From: Verrucolacustris sp044348085 | GTDB taxonomy: Bacteria > Verrucomicrobiota > Verrucomicrobiia > Methylacidiphilales > Verrucolacustridaceae | Length of the DNA stretch: 64,000 nt | Assembly (NCBI GenBank): GCA_044348085.1 | Contig: JBIKTM010000011.1 | Span: 1-64,000 of the forward strand | Direction of reading: 5' to 3' | Shown: positions 15,259 to 23,972 of the stretch, one piece after another | Position numbering within the stretch: position 1 is the stretch's first letter | How the letters are laid out: each line of letters begins with the position of its first letter | The notes under the pieces: generated by a model | The model's database searches: none | Seen by the model: only the letters and a program-made list of their open reading frames with translations | Told to the model about the DNA's origin: nothing | Made by a program: the position numbers and the translations under genes

Positions 15259-16974
15259 ATGAAACATTCAATCGCACTAAAGATTTTTGCATTGGCCGTG
15301 GGAATCATTGGGTTGACGGTGGTGGTAGCGATTCTGACTAACATTGAAGTGATTGGCATGGGGGGTGACGTGGCGACAGTCGCCAGAAAAACGATTCCGT
15401 TGGCAAGCAGGGCGGCGGATTTGAATGAGGCGGGTCTGTTTCGTCGGGTGGCCTTTGAGCGGTTGTATCGTGAGTACGCAGAGCCTCAGCCTGACCAGGA
15501 AACCATCAAGCAGGCGACCGAGAACTTCGAAAAAAATACCACTCGAGTTTATGAGTTGAGCGCCGAGATTCGGGACGACTTGAAAGTATTGCCGGATGAC
15601 CCTCAAGAAAGGGAATTGGCGGCGCAGGCACGGGAGTTGGTGGGTCAGATCGAAAGCAGGTTTTCGTCGACCACGGATATAGCTCGCTCAACTTTACAGG
15701 CTCGAAAGGCGGGGGATCGGGCAAAGGCGAAAGAGCTTCTGGAGTTTACCTTCAAAGGGCAGATAGAACTTCGGGATTTGCGCACTAAGCTGCAAAGTGT
15801 GACAGCTCAGATGGCAGAGGTTTCTGCTGTGAGTGCAGAAAATAGAAAAAACAGAGTGTTGATCAGCAGTTCTGCCACAACTTTACTCGCGGTGATTTTG
15901 GGTTTGGGTGCGGCGTGGATGATTTCACGGAATATGGCCAAACCGGTGTTAGATCTTCTCGTGAGCACCCGACGTGTTCAGAGCGGGGATCTCTCGGCTC
16001 ATACCGGGAAACTTCCAGAGGATGAGATTGGGCAGTTGGGAGAAAACTTTAATTTGATGGTGGGGGAACTTCGCAGAAAGGCAGACCTGCAAAAGGCGAT
16101 TGGTTCCTATATTGATCCGCGGATTGTGGAGAAGGTGATTTTACCGGGTCGGCCTGAAGATGTGATGGGGCAAAAAAGGTTGATGACGGTTCTTTTCACG
16201 GATTTGGTGGGTTTCACCACGTTGGGGGAGAATCTGACCGCGGGGGGGTTGGTTCACGTGATCAACCGCTATTTCACACTGATGTCGGAGTGTGTTCAGA
16301 AAGAGCGTGGGATCATCGATAAGTTTATCGGAGATGCAATCATGGCGTACTGGGGGCCGCCTTTTATTGCGGAGGAGGAGCAGGGATTGGCGGCGTGCCG
16401 TGCTGCGTTAGCCCAGGTGGAAGCTTTGGCGCGTTTTCGTGCTGAACTACCTGATCTGATGGGAATGAGAAAAAATCTTCCTTTCATCAATTTGCGGATA
16501 GGAATGGCGACGGGAGAGGTGGTGGTGGGAAATATCGGAAGTGACACAGCCCGAAGCTACACGGTGATGGGAGATACGGTTAATTTAGCCTCTCGATTGG
16601 AGTCAGCGAATACGCTGTATGGTACGAGGATTCTTATTTCGGAGGGGACGCGCCGAATGGTCGAGCGGGGAATGGAGACTCGGGAGGTGGATTTGATTGC
16701 GGTGAAAGGAAAGAGCGATCCCGTGGGGGTTTATGAACTGCTTGCAGAGCAAGGAAAACTGAAGCCTGAGGTGCAAGATAAACAAGGGCGGTCTGAGCAA
16801 GCTTTGGGGGCATACCGACGTCAGGATTGGCCTGTGGCTGAGGGATTGTTTCGAGAAATGGTGGAAAAGTATGCGGATGGTCCTGCTAAAACGTTCTTAG
16901 AACGAATACCCTTTTTGAAGAAAAATCCGCCAGGTCCAGGTTGGGACGGGGTTTGGCGGATGACGGAAAAGTAG
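15259..16974 (+). CDS. Class III adenylate/guanylate cyclase with sensor and HAMP domains
   Basis: The 571-residue product has a first membrane helix (about 7-28), an extracytoplasmic helical region (about 40-195), and a second helix (about 203-225). A HAMP linker follows (about 226-280: P-V-L-D-L-L, D-E-I-G-Q-L), then a class III cyclase domain (about 300-485). Metal-binding aspartates are D315 (LFTDLVGFT) and D359 (IGDAIMAYWG). The M-G-D-T-V-N-L-A-S-R-L-E segment supplies the transition-state Asn and Arg, and its Asp suggests ATP rather than GTP. About 75 further residues resemble a helical TPR-like tail. It likely turns a periplasmic signal into cAMP. The stop is 3 bp from the convergent zwf stop. 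Confidence 0.93.
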   Translation: MKHSIALKIFALAVGIIGLTVVVAILTNIEVIGMGGDVATVARKTIPLASRAADLNEAGLFRRVAFERLYREYAEPQPDQETIKQATENFEKNTTRVYELSAEIRDDLKVLPDDPQERELAAQARELVGQIESRFSSTTDIARSTLQARKAGDRAKAKELLEFTFKGQIELRDLRTKLQSVTAQMAEVSAVSAENRKNRVLISSSATTLLAVILGLGAAWMISRNMAKPVLDLLVSTRRVQSGDLSAHTGKLPEDEIGQLGENFNLMVGELRRKADLQKAIGSYIDPRIVEKVILPGRPEDVMGQKRLMTVLFTDLVGFTTLGENLTAGGLVHVINRYFTLMSECVQKERGIIDKFIGDAIMAYWGPPFIAEEEQGLAACRAALAQVEALARFRAELPDLMGMRKNLPFINLRIGMATGEVVVGNIGSDTARSYTVMGDTVNLASRLESANTLYGTRILISEGTRRMVERGMETREVDLIAVKGKSDPVGVYELLAEQGKLKPEVQDKQGRSEQALGAYRRQDWPVAEGLFREMVEKYADGPAKTFLERIPFLKKNPPGPGWDGVWRMTEK

Positions 16975-16977
16975 GGG

Positions 16978-18510
16978 TTAGGCTTTTGACCGCGCGTCGA
17001 GGTCGACCCAGTGATTTCCGTCAGCCTTGAGCATATGTTCGGCCTCGATGGGGCCCCAAGATCCTGTGCGATAGAGTGACATGGGATTTTCCTGCCATCC
17101 GTTGCGAACGGCGTCGACGATTCTCCATGCCTCGAGCACCTCGTCGTCCCGTGTGAAGAGGGTGGAGTCACCGAAAATAGCATCCCCGAGAAGACGTTCG
17201 TAAGCTTCGGGGGAGTAGGAACCGAATTCGCTGGCGTAACAGAACTCCATATCGACCGGCTGAACGGTGCTGCGTCCGGGGCGTTTCGCATTGAAGCAGA
17301 GGTGTACGCCCTCGTCGGGTTGGAGGCGGATATGCATCGCATTGCGGCTGAGGAGGTCGCCGAATTCCGCGCGGAAAAGTGCGGCGGGAGGCCGACGAAA
17401 TACGATGACAATTTCCGAGGCGCGAGTGGTGAGGGCTTTTCCAGTGCGAAGATAGAAGGGAACACCCGACCAGCGCCAGTTATCGATTTGAATTTTGAGG
17501 GCGGCGTAGGTTTCAGTGGAGGAGTTTGGATTCACACGATCCGTCTGGCGATATCCCTCGTACTGGGCCCGAACCGTGCTGGCACGGATAGTTTCCATTT
17601 TTGGGGTGGTGATAGAGCGGAGAACTTTGACTTTTTCGTCGTGGATAGATTGGGAGGTTAGGTTTGCAGGTGGTTCCATGGCCGTGATGGAGAGAAGCTG
17701 CATCATGTGGTTTTGAACCATGTCTCGCATGGCTCCGACCTCGTCATAGAAAGCGCCCCGGGTGCCAACTCCCTCTTGTTCCGCAACGGTGATCTGGACG
17801 TTGTCGATCAGGTTGCTGTTCCAGATGGGTTCCCAGATTGAGTTGGCGAAGCGGAAATAGAGAAGATTTTGGACTGTTTCCTTGCCGAGGTAGTGATCGA
17901 TACGGAAGAGGTTGGATTCATCCAGGCAGGATTGTAGGTCGGAGACGAGTTGCCGGGCGGAGGTGAGATCGTGACCAAAAGGTTTTTCTACTACCACGCG
18001 GGCGGGAAGTGCAGGGCTGACGAGGCCGGCTTTTGCAAGCTGTTGGACGACGGTGGCAAAGTAGTCAGGCGCTGTAGCGAGATAGAAGATGTGTTGGGTC
18101 AGGCCACGGGTTTTGGCCAACTCTTCGAGCGTTTTTTTGAGTTCTAGGTAGGCTTTGGGGTCGTCAAAATTACCGGCGTGGTAGGAAAGTTTTGGGGTGA
18201 AGTCTTTCCAATCTTGGGCAGAAACGGGGCGCAGACGGGAAAACTTATCCAGACCTTCCTTCATTTCCTTCCGGAATTCATCATTCGTCTTGGGACGTCG
18301 AGCAAAGCCGATGATCGAGTAATCGGAGGGAAGAGCGCCTTCGTGTTGGAGGCCGAAGATGGCGGGGACGAGTTTGCGGGTGGTGAGGTCTCCGCTGGCA
18401 CCAAAGATGACCATGACGAATGGGGGGAGGACCCGATCCGGTTTTGGGGTAGGGCCAGAGGTGCTCTTTTTGGGAGACGGGACGAGTGAGGGGGCGGCAG
18501 CGGGGCTCAT
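16978..18510 (-). CDS. zwf: Glucose-6-phosphate 1-dehydrogenase
   Basis: It oxidises glucose 6-phosphate to 6-phosphogluconolactone with NAD(P). The nucleotide loop is IFGASGDLTTRKL near residue 37. The active-site motif RIDHYLGKE lies near residue 210, followed by E-T-V-Q-N-L-L-Y-F-R-F-A-N. The start is set at ATG 18510 (MSPAAAPS), which overlaps the upstream stop by ATGA; a longer frame to 18522 adds four residues only. About 30 Pro/Ser-rich residues precede the fold. It is the second gene of a pgl-zwf operon, so both oxidative steps are made together. Confidence 0.96.
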   Translation of the reverse strand: MSPAAAPSLVPSPKKSTSGPTPKPDRVLPPFVMVIFGASGDLTTRKLVPAIFGLQHEGALPSDYSIIGFARRPKTNDEFRKEMKEGLDKFSRLRPVSAQDWKDFTPKLSYHAGNFDDPKAYLELKKTLEELAKTRGLTQHIFYLATAPDYFATVVQQLAKAGLVSPALPARVVVEKPFGHDLTSARQLVSDLQSCLDESNLFRIDHYLGKETVQNLLYFRFANSIWEPIWNSNLIDNVQITVAEQEGVGTRGAFYDEVGAMRDMVQNHMMQLLSITAMEPPANLTSQSIHDEKVKVLRSITTPKMETIRASTVRAQYEGYRQTDRVNPNSSTETYAALKIQIDNWRWSGVPFYLRTGKALTTRASEIVIVFRRPPAALFRAEFGDLLSRNAMHIRLQPDEGVHLCFNAKRPGRSTVQPVDMEFCYASEFGSYSPEAYERLLGDAIFGDSTLFTRDDEVLEAWRIVDAVRNGWQENPMSLYRTGSWGPIEAEHMLKADGNHWVDLDARSKA

Positions 18511-19187
18511 GGTTGGGTACAATGGTAGATTTCGATTGTTCCGCGGTCACTACGAACCTTAGCCGCGGGAAAGGTGGCTTTGAGGTCGTCTTGGGCAAGG
18601 GCACGGATGTAGGGATCTTTGGAGGGGCCACGGGTCACGAACCAGATCGCCCGCGCGTAGCGGAGAAGGGTGTAGGTGGAGGTGACGCGCCAGACGCCGA
18701 GTTTGGGAACGAAGTTGGGTGCGATCAGGAGTTTTTCCTCTTTGAGAGCAGCGGTTTCGGGAAAGAGAGAGGAGGTGTGACCGTCGTCACCGATTCCGAG
18801 GAGGATGAGATCGAAGCGGGGTGGATCGCCCAGGTCGTTGCGGATCTGCTTCTCGTAGGCGCGAGCACCAATTTCAGCAGTGCCGATTTCGCTATGGACG
18901 CGTTCGATATGAACTCCTGTGCCTTGGAAGGCTTCGTGGACCATACGGTAGTTGCTGTCTTTATGATCCGGGGTGACCCACCGTTCGTCGCCCAGGTAGA
19001 GGCGGGTGGCGGACCAGGGCCATTTGAGGCTGGCGAGGCGTTGATAGAGGGCTTTCGGAGTGGAGCCGCCAGAAAGGGAAACGTGGAAGGTCCCACGGGC
19101 TTGAAGGGCAGGACCGCCCAAGGCTTCCCAACCGGCTACCATGGCATCAAGCCAAGGGGTAGGTTCCGTGAATTCGTGCAAAAGCAT
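18507..19187 (-). CDS. pgl: 6-phosphogluconolactonase
   Basis: It hydrolyses 6-phosphogluconolactone, the product of the next gene. Family signatures are LSGGSTPKALYQRLA near residue 42, YLGDERWVTPDHKDSNYRM near 66, and LILLGIGDDGHTSSLFP near 140, the last holding the catalytic His. The start is chosen at ATG 19187 (MLLHEFTEP), giving 226 residues. A TTG ten codons upstream would add a hydrophobic leader that the family lacks. It leads the pgl-zwf operon and is divergent from the polyphosphate kinase gene. Confidence 0.93.
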   Translation of the reverse strand: MLLHEFTEPTPWLDAMVAGWEALGGPALQARGTFHVSLSGGSTPKALYQRLASLKWPWSATRLYLGDERWVTPDHKDSNYRMVHEAFQGTGVHIERVHSEIGTAEIGARAYEKQIRNDLGDPPRFDLILLGIGDDGHTSSLFPETAALKEEKLLIAPNFVPKLGVWRVTSTYTLLRYARAIWFVTRGPSKDPYIRALAQDDLKATFPAAKVRSDRGTIEIYHCTQP

Positions 19188-19209
19188 AATGAAAAATAGT
19201 GCCAAAATT

Positions 19210-19230
19210 TTGCTCAAAAGCGATGAGCAA
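19210..19230. promoter_or_regulatory. Inverted repeat in the pgl / ppk2 divergent promoter region
   Basis: TTGCTCA (19210-19216) and TGAGCAA (19224-19230) form a perfect 7-bp dyad with a 7-bp spacer, placed between the divergent pgl-zwf and PPK2 units. The size fits an operator for a dimeric regulator or a short hairpin in the pgl leader. No regulator is implied by the sequence. Confidence 0.35.
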
Positions 19231-19279
19231 TTCTTAGGTTGAGGCTGGCAGTTTCCATGGAATTGGGTAGGCAGAGTGG

Positions 19280-20005
19280 GTGAAGACTCGGTTAGACCAT
19301 CTGGATTTAGACAAACAGATTGAGGAGAAGTCAGAATATCGGGAGAAGTTGCGGGGACTTCAGCTCAAGCTTTTGCATGCGCAACGGTTGTTACAGGACA
19401 GTGCCAAGAGTTTGATCTTGGTTTTCGAGGGTCCAGACGCGGCGGGAAAAGGGGGCGTGATCAAAAGGTTGACGGAGCGGTTGGATCCACGGTTGGTGAG
19501 AGTGTGGTCGGTGGTAAAGCCAACGGAGGAGGAGAAGGCGCACCATTATCTGTGGCGTTTTTGGGGCAAGCTTCCTGTGATGGGGCATACGGCGATCTTT
19601 GATCGAAGTTGGTATGGGCGTGTGTTGGTCGAGAGGGTGGAGGGATTTGCTAAGAAGGAGGAATGGAAGAGGGGTTATCGTGAGATTTTAGATTTTGAGA
19701 AAACGCTGGTGGATGGAGGAGCGATCTTGATGAAGTTTTTTGTGCACATCACAAAGTCGGAGCAGCTGCGCCGATTTGAGAGGCGGGCGGCGGATCCGTA
19801 CAAGCATTGGAAGATCAGTGAGGAGGATTGGAGGAATCGTAGAAAATGGAATGAGCATATTTTGGCGGCCGAGGAGATGTTCGTAAGGACGAACTCTCGA
19901 TTTGCTCCCTGGAATTTGATTGAGGGAAATTACAAGTGGTATGCTCGGGTTAAGATCATGAAGCTTTTGGTGAAGAGGATGGAGCAGGAGTTTGGCACTT
20001 TGTGA
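19280..20005 (+). CDS. ppk2: Polyphosphate kinase 2 family protein
   Basis: The 241-residue, single-domain PPK2 transfers phosphate between polyphosphate and nucleotides. The Walker A motif is G-P-D-A-A-G-K-G-G near residue 53. The family lid and Walker B regions follow: V-K-P-T-E-E-E-K-A-H-H-Y-L-W-R-F-W near 82-98, and FDRSWYGRVLVERVEGF near 111. Short PPK2 enzymes phosphorylate NDPs, NMPs or both; subclass cannot be fixed by eye. The start is GTG 19280. The stop overlaps the thioesterase GTG start (GTGA), so the two are coupled. Confidence 0.92.
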   Translation: MKTRLDHLDLDKQIEEKSEYREKLRGLQLKLLHAQRLLQDSAKSLILVFEGPDAAGKGGVIKRLTERLDPRLVRVWSVVKPTEEEKAHHYLWRFWGKLPVMGHTAIFDRSWYGRVLVERVEGFAKKEEWKRGYREILDFEKTLVDGGAILMKFFVHITKSEQLRRFERRAADPYKHWKISEEDWRNRRKWNEHILAAEEMFVRTNSRFAPWNLIEGNYKWYARVKIMKLLVKRMEQEFGTL

Positions 20006-20409
20006 AGGCAGGGGCAGAGGTTGAGAGGGAATTTACCGTTTACTTCTTTGATACGGATGCGGGTGGGGTGGTACATAATTTAACCTATTTGCGCTGGATT
20101 GAGGCGGTACGGACGGATTTGGCGGAGGCTCTCGGCTGGGGAATTGGGGAGATGGTTGGTGGGGTGCATGGGTGTCCTGTGTTGACGAAGACGGAGGTGG
20201 AGTATGTGAAGCCAGCTAAGCTGGGGGATCGGGTGCGGGTTGTGTCGCGTTTAGGTCAGGTAGGAAAAGTTCGTTTTACAGTTGAATCTGAGGTGCAGGG
20301 TGCGGAGGGGCAGCTATTTTGTCGGGCGAAGCAGGAGTTGGTATCCGTGGATTTGAAGACAGGCAAAGCCAAGGCTTTGCGTGAGGATTGGCGGAAGAAG
20401 CACGGGTAG
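20002..20409 (+). CDS. Acyl-CoA thioesterase, hotdog fold (YbgC/4HBT family)
   Basis: The 135-residue hotdog protein has the 4HBT active-site pattern: Y-F-F-D-T-D-A-G-G-V-V-H-N-L-T-Y-L-R-W-I-E-A-V-R. The aspartate in the first strand-loop is the usual catalytic residue and is followed by a conserved Tyr/Glu helix. Such proteins hydrolyse short or hydroxybenzoyl-CoA thioesters and in Proteobacteria accompany Tol-Pal genes, which are not seen here. The start is GTG 20002, overlapping the PPK2 stop. The true substrate is unknown. Confidence 0.85.
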   Translation: MKAGAEVEREFTVYFFDTDAGGVVHNLTYLRWIEAVRTDLAEALGWGIGEMVGGVHGCPVLTKTEVEYVKPAKLGDRVRVVSRLGQVGKVRFTVESEVQGAEGQLFCRAKQELVSVDLKTGKAKALREDWRKKHG

Positions 20410-20468
20410 TTTGGGGCGGGGTGGTTACGGGCTTGAGGGGTAGGAGAGGTGTGGCAGAATTCAAGATT

Positions 20469-22175
20469 ATGAAGTCAAAGAAATCTGGATTGAAAGTCCG
20501 TCGTTGGTCGGGGCCGTTGGTGGATGGAATGGAGCGGGCTCCCAGCCGGGCGATGTTGCATGCAGTGGGATTTGAGCAGGAAGATTTTTCCAAACCGCAA
20601 GTCGGGATTGCGTCGACTTGGAGTCAGGTGACACCGTGCAACTCGCATATTGATGAGTTGGCGCGGGAGGCGGCGGCTGGGGCGAATGAGGCGGGCGGAA
20701 AGGCAGTGATTTTTAATACGATTACCATTTCGGATGGAATTTCGATGGGGTCGGAAGGGATGAAGTATTCGCTGGTTTCGCGGGAGGTGATTGCGGACTC
20801 GATCGAAACGGTGGTGGGGTGTCAGGGGTTCGACGCCTTAGTGGCGTTGGGTGGGTGTGACAAGAATATGCCAGGGTGTGTCATCGCGATGTTGCGGCTG
20901 AATCGACCTGCAGTGTTTGTTTATGGGGGAACAATTTTGCCCGGGTGTTTAGGTAAGAAGGATCTGGATATTGTGAGCGTGTTTGAGGCTGTGGGACAGA
21001 GGGCGAAGGGATCCATCACGGATGCGCAGTTGGGAGAGATTGAGGAGTGTGCGATTCCGGGCCCGGGATCGTGCGGAGGAATGTACACGGCCAACACGAT
21101 GGCGTGTGCGATCGAGGCGATGGGGTTGAGTTTGCCCAATAGTTCTGCGATGGCTGCGGTTTCACCCAATAAAAAGTTGGATGCCAGGGAGGCAGGCAAG
21201 GCAGCGATGGCCTTGGCGTTAAGAGGAATTTGCCCGAGAGATATTTTGACGAGAAAAGCGATGGAGAACGCCATTGTGGTGATTACGGCGTTGGGGGGGT
21301 CGACGAATGCCGTGTTGCACTTTTTAGCGATTGCATGGGCGGCAGGGGTGAAATTGGAGATTGAGGATATCCAGAAAATTGGGCAACGGGTGCCGGTATT
21401 GGCAGATCTGAAGCCGAGCGGAAAGTTTGTGATGGCGGAGTTGGTGAGGATTGGAGGGTTGCTGCCATTGATGAAGCGGTTGCTGGATCGGGGACTGTTG
21501 CATGGGGAGTGTATGACCGTGACTGGCAAGACCGTGGCAGAGAATTTAAAATATGTCGGGGATTATCCTGCAGGACAGGAGGTGATTCGGCCCTTTTCAG
21601 ATCCAATCAAAAAGACGGGTCATTTAGTTATTTTGAGAGGAAATTTGGCGTCAGGAGGAGCTGTGGCGAAAATTAGTGGCAAGGAGGGGGAGCGGTTTGA
21701 GGGAAGGGCAAAAGTGTACGGGGCAGAGGAAGAAGCGATGAAAGCAATTCTGGCAGGAAAAATTCAGAAAGGGGATGTGGTGGTGATTCGATATGAGGGG
21801 CCGCGTGGTGGGCCGGGGATGCGTGAGATGTTGGCGCCGACGAGCGCGATCATGGGCCAAGGGCTGGGGAAGGATGTGGCGTTGATCACGGATGGAAGGT
21901 TTTCCGGGGGAACGCACGGTTTTGTGGTGGGGCATATCACCCCAGAGGCGTATGACGGGGGGCCTTTGGCTCTGGTGAAGAACGGTGATCGAATTGTGAT
22001 TGATGCAAAGACCAGAAAGATGGATCTGGATATTTCTGGTGCGGAGATGAAAAAAAGAGCGAAGGCGTGGAAAAAGCCGAAGCCGAATTACACGAAGGGG
22101 GTTTTGGCTAAATTTGCGCACAGTGTGGCGGATGCGTCTCATGGGGCCGTAACGGACGAGGGGCTGAGCTTTTAA
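20469..22175 (+). CDS. ilvD: Dihydroxy-acid dehydratase
   Basis: It dehydrates dihydroxy-isovalerate and -methylvalerate in valine/isoleucine synthesis. The 568-residue product starts at ATG 20469 (MKSKKSGLKVRRWSGPLVDG). The frame is open upstream into the thioesterase gene, but those codons are not family-like. Fe-S cysteines appear in T-P-C-N-S-H-I-D, G-G-C-D-K-N-M-P-G-C and G-P-G-S-C-G-G-M-Y-T-A-N. C-terminal GRFSGGTHGFVVGHITPEA is also typical. It lies 59 bp after the thioesterase gene and directly abuts the DUF4230-like gene. Confidence 0.97.
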   Translation: MKSKKSGLKVRRWSGPLVDGMERAPSRAMLHAVGFEQEDFSKPQVGIASTWSQVTPCNSHIDELAREAAAGANEAGGKAVIFNTITISDGISMGSEGMKYSLVSREVIADSIETVVGCQGFDALVALGGCDKNMPGCVIAMLRLNRPAVFVYGGTILPGCLGKKDLDIVSVFEAVGQRAKGSITDAQLGEIEECAIPGPGSCGGMYTANTMACAIEAMGLSLPNSSAMAAVSPNKKLDAREAGKAAMALALRGICPRDILTRKAMENAIVVITALGGSTNAVLHFLAIAWAAGVKLEIEDIQKIGQRVPVLADLKPSGKFVMAELVRIGGLLPLMKRLLDRGLLHGECMTVTGKTVAENLKYVGDYPAGQEVIRPFSDPIKKTGHLVILRGNLASGGAVAKISGKEGERFEGRAKVYGAEEEAMKAILAGKIQKGDVVVIRYEGPRGGPGMREMLAPTSAIMGQGLGKDVALITDGRFSGGTHGFVVGHITPEAYDGGPLALVKNGDRIVIDAKTRKMDLDISGAEMKKRAKAWKKPKPNYTKGVLAKFAHSVADASHGAVTDEGLSF

Positions 22176-22820
22176 TTGAAACGCGGAGGCTGGGGGCCGG
22201 CGGCATTATTCCTTGGGATTGTCATTATGTTGGGGATCGGGGTGCGAGCATGTTTGGATCTGCCTTCCAAGATAGCGTCTCGTACTGCGTCCGGGGTTCG
22301 GGAGGGGGTGGCTGAAGTGTTTGTGGATCTACTTCATGTTCGGCCAGAGGTTCGGGAGGGGACAAAAGTGGTATGGGGTCAGACCTCGGCGCGTAGTGAG
22401 GTCATTGTCGCGGCAAAAAAAATTGAAGTGGGTTATGATTGGGAGCATCGATGGTTGGGGAGTCGAAAGGTGATTCGTCTGACCCAAACGTATGAGGTGA
22501 AGGCGGGGTTTGATCTGCAGAAATCGTTTTGGGTTGAAATGGGACCGGGGCAAGGTGAGGCAACCGCGCATCTCCCAGTACCAGAAATCTTGGCTACGAG
22601 TCCTGTGGGAGATGTGTCGTACCGGGATGAGGATGGGTGGTGGAATAAGGTTACAGATGAGGATCGATCGAAAGCCCTTACGGCCTTGGCAGGGGAGGCT
22701 AGGAGGCAGGGCGCGAAAGGGCCTTTATTGGAGGAGGCGAAAGAGGTGGCGGGAAGCCGATTAGTTGATTTGGCTCGTGCTAAGAAGATTCGATTGCAAC
22801 TGGACTACCTAAAACCGTAG
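22176..22820 (+). CDS. DUF4230-like membrane-anchored protein
   Basis: The 214-residue product has an N-terminal membrane helix (about 8-25, ALFLGIVIMLGIGVRACL) and a soluble domain. It resembles DUF4230: basic N-terminus, helix, then strands such as V-I-V-A-A-K-K-I-E-V-G and T-Y-E-V-K-A-G-F-D-L-Q-K. The last 60 residues are helical and charged. The role of DUF4230 is unknown. The TTG start follows the ilvD stop with no gap; a later start would cut into the helix. Next comes the von Willebrand-like gene, 18 bp downstream. Confidence 0.7.
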   Translation: MKRGGWGPAALFLGIVIMLGIGVRACLDLPSKIASRTASGVREGVAEVFVDLLHVRPEVREGTKVVWGQTSARSEVIVAAKKIEVGYDWEHRWLGSRKVIRLTQTYEVKAGFDLQKSFWVEMGPGQGEATAHLPVPEILATSPVGDVSYRDEDGWWNKVTDEDRSKALTALAGEARRQGAKGPLLEEAKEVAGSRLVDLARAKKIRLQLDYLKP

Positions 22821-22838
22821 TCGGCATAATATCTTATC

Positions 22839-23969
22839 GTGAGTGCTCCTGTTTATCCGCCTGTGAAGCCAAACAGGAGAGATGGAAGCGGCCAATTTGC
22901 AGGAAAAACAGATTGGAAAGCGTTCTTCAAGAAGACGATTGTGATCGTCTTTCTTTTTTCACTCGCGGTGCATGTCCTTCTCTTGATTGGATTTGGAGGA
23001 GTGACCCTTTTCAAGGGTCGTATTGGGGGGGTTCCCTTTTCAGCGGAGAGTTTGCCAAGTGAGACGGCTCAGACAACTCCTGCTCCGCCTGAAGAAGAGA
23101 TGGTTCAGGAGGAGAAGAGTGCAGATCCCAACCTAATGGATGAAGCGCCTGCTGCAGAGGAGTCGGCTCCTCCGCTGGAAATGATGACTGTGCCTGGGGG
23201 GGCAAGTTGGGCACCTGCCATTCCGAAGGATATGAAAACATCTTTGACTGGAAGTGTGGGTGGAACGGGCACGGGGACGGGAACAGGTACGGGGACGGGA
23301 AAAGGGACGGGTAGGTCGGGGATGAAACTGTTTGGGGTAGAGGTACAGGCTAAGAAGCTGGGAGTTTTGGTGGATATTTCTGGCTCGATGCAGTCCTACA
23401 TCCCTGCAGTCATGGAGGAGATATTTAAGAAATTTCCTGATGCGGATGTTGTTTTTATGAATGGATGTGGATTAGAGGATTGGAATACGGCCTTGAAAAA
23501 CTGGACCGAGATAAACGAGCAGCAGCAAAAAACGGCGAAGGAGAATAAAACAAAGTTTATTGGACCTAAGAGCATGCCCAAGCCACAGGTTGTGAAGTTC
23601 AACAGTGCGGAGGCATCTGATTCTCCAACCATACGTGGAACTGTAAATTATGGTGGATTCCGAAAGGATTATCCTGATCTTTACGATAAGTTAGCAAGAA
23701 GGGGGAATACCTGGATGGTGACTAGCTTTTCTGATTCCCATGCGGCTGGGTTAGCGTTTGATCAATTTGCTCGCAGAAAGGTTGAAGCTATTTACTGGTT
23801 TTCGGATTTTGGAGATCCCGTTGTTGGTCCTGCAGCCGAGGAGGCGGCCAAGCTTGTTTTAGACAATAAAATGGAAATTATCATTCACTCGACTCGTGGT
23901 TTGGGAAAGGCGGGGGATTGGATCAAGCAAGTGAATGGAAAGATCGTGCAGACGAAACTGGAAAAGTAG
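22839..23969 (+). CDS. TonB-like anchored protein with von Willebrand A-like domain
   Basis: The 376-residue product has a cytoplasmic N-terminus and one membrane helix (about 34-56, VIVFLFSLAVHVLLLIGFGGVTLF), as in TonB. Then come a Pro/Glu-rich linker (about 72-125), a Gly-Thr repeat (about 142-156) and a C-terminal domain. The last begins K-K-L-G-V-L-V-D179-I-S181-G-S183-M, a MIDAS-type D-x-S-x-S motif of vWA domains. Later segments (VEAIYWFSDFGDPV, MEIIIHST) fit the alternating strands of a vWA fold. The family is recurrent in Planctomycetes/Verrucomicrobia but uncharacterised. The start is GTG 22839. The stop is 3 bp from the convergent transporter stop. Confidence 0.75.
   Translation: MSAPVYPPVKPNRRDGSGQFAGKTDWKAFFKKTIVIVFLFSLAVHVLLLIGFGGVTLFKGRIGGVPFSAESLPSETAQTTPAPPEEEMVQEEKSADPNLMDEAPAAEESAPPLEMMTVPGGASWAPAIPKDMKTSLTGSVGGTGTGTGTGTGTGKGTGRSGMKLFGVEVQAKKLGVLVDISGSMQSYIPAVMEEIFKKFPDADVVFMNGCGLEDWNTALKNWTEINEQQQKTAKENKTKFIGPKSMPKPQVVKFNSAEASDSPTIRGTVNYGGFRKDYPDLYDKLARRGNTWMVTSFSDSHAAGLAFDQFARRKVEAIYWFSDFGDPVVGPAAEEAAKLVLDNKMEIIIHSTRGLGKAGDWIKQVNGKIVQTKLEK
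23262..23313 (+). repeat. Coding (ACGGGN)n hexamer microsatellite
   Basis: About eight degenerate copies of A-C-G-G-G-N encode the Gly-Thr alternation in the vWA-like protein. Such hexamer repeats can change copy number without frameshift, altering linker length by two residues per unit. Confidence 0.75.
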
Positions 23970-23972
23970 GGC

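Noticed and set aside
18486..19199. Plus-strand open frame opposite pgl
   Set aside because: Complement of a gene with clear 6-phosphogluconolactonase motifs.
22839..23969. Calling the protein TonB
   Set aside because: Only the anchor and linker are TonB-like; the C-terminal domain lacks the TonB pattern and has a vWA-type metal motif.
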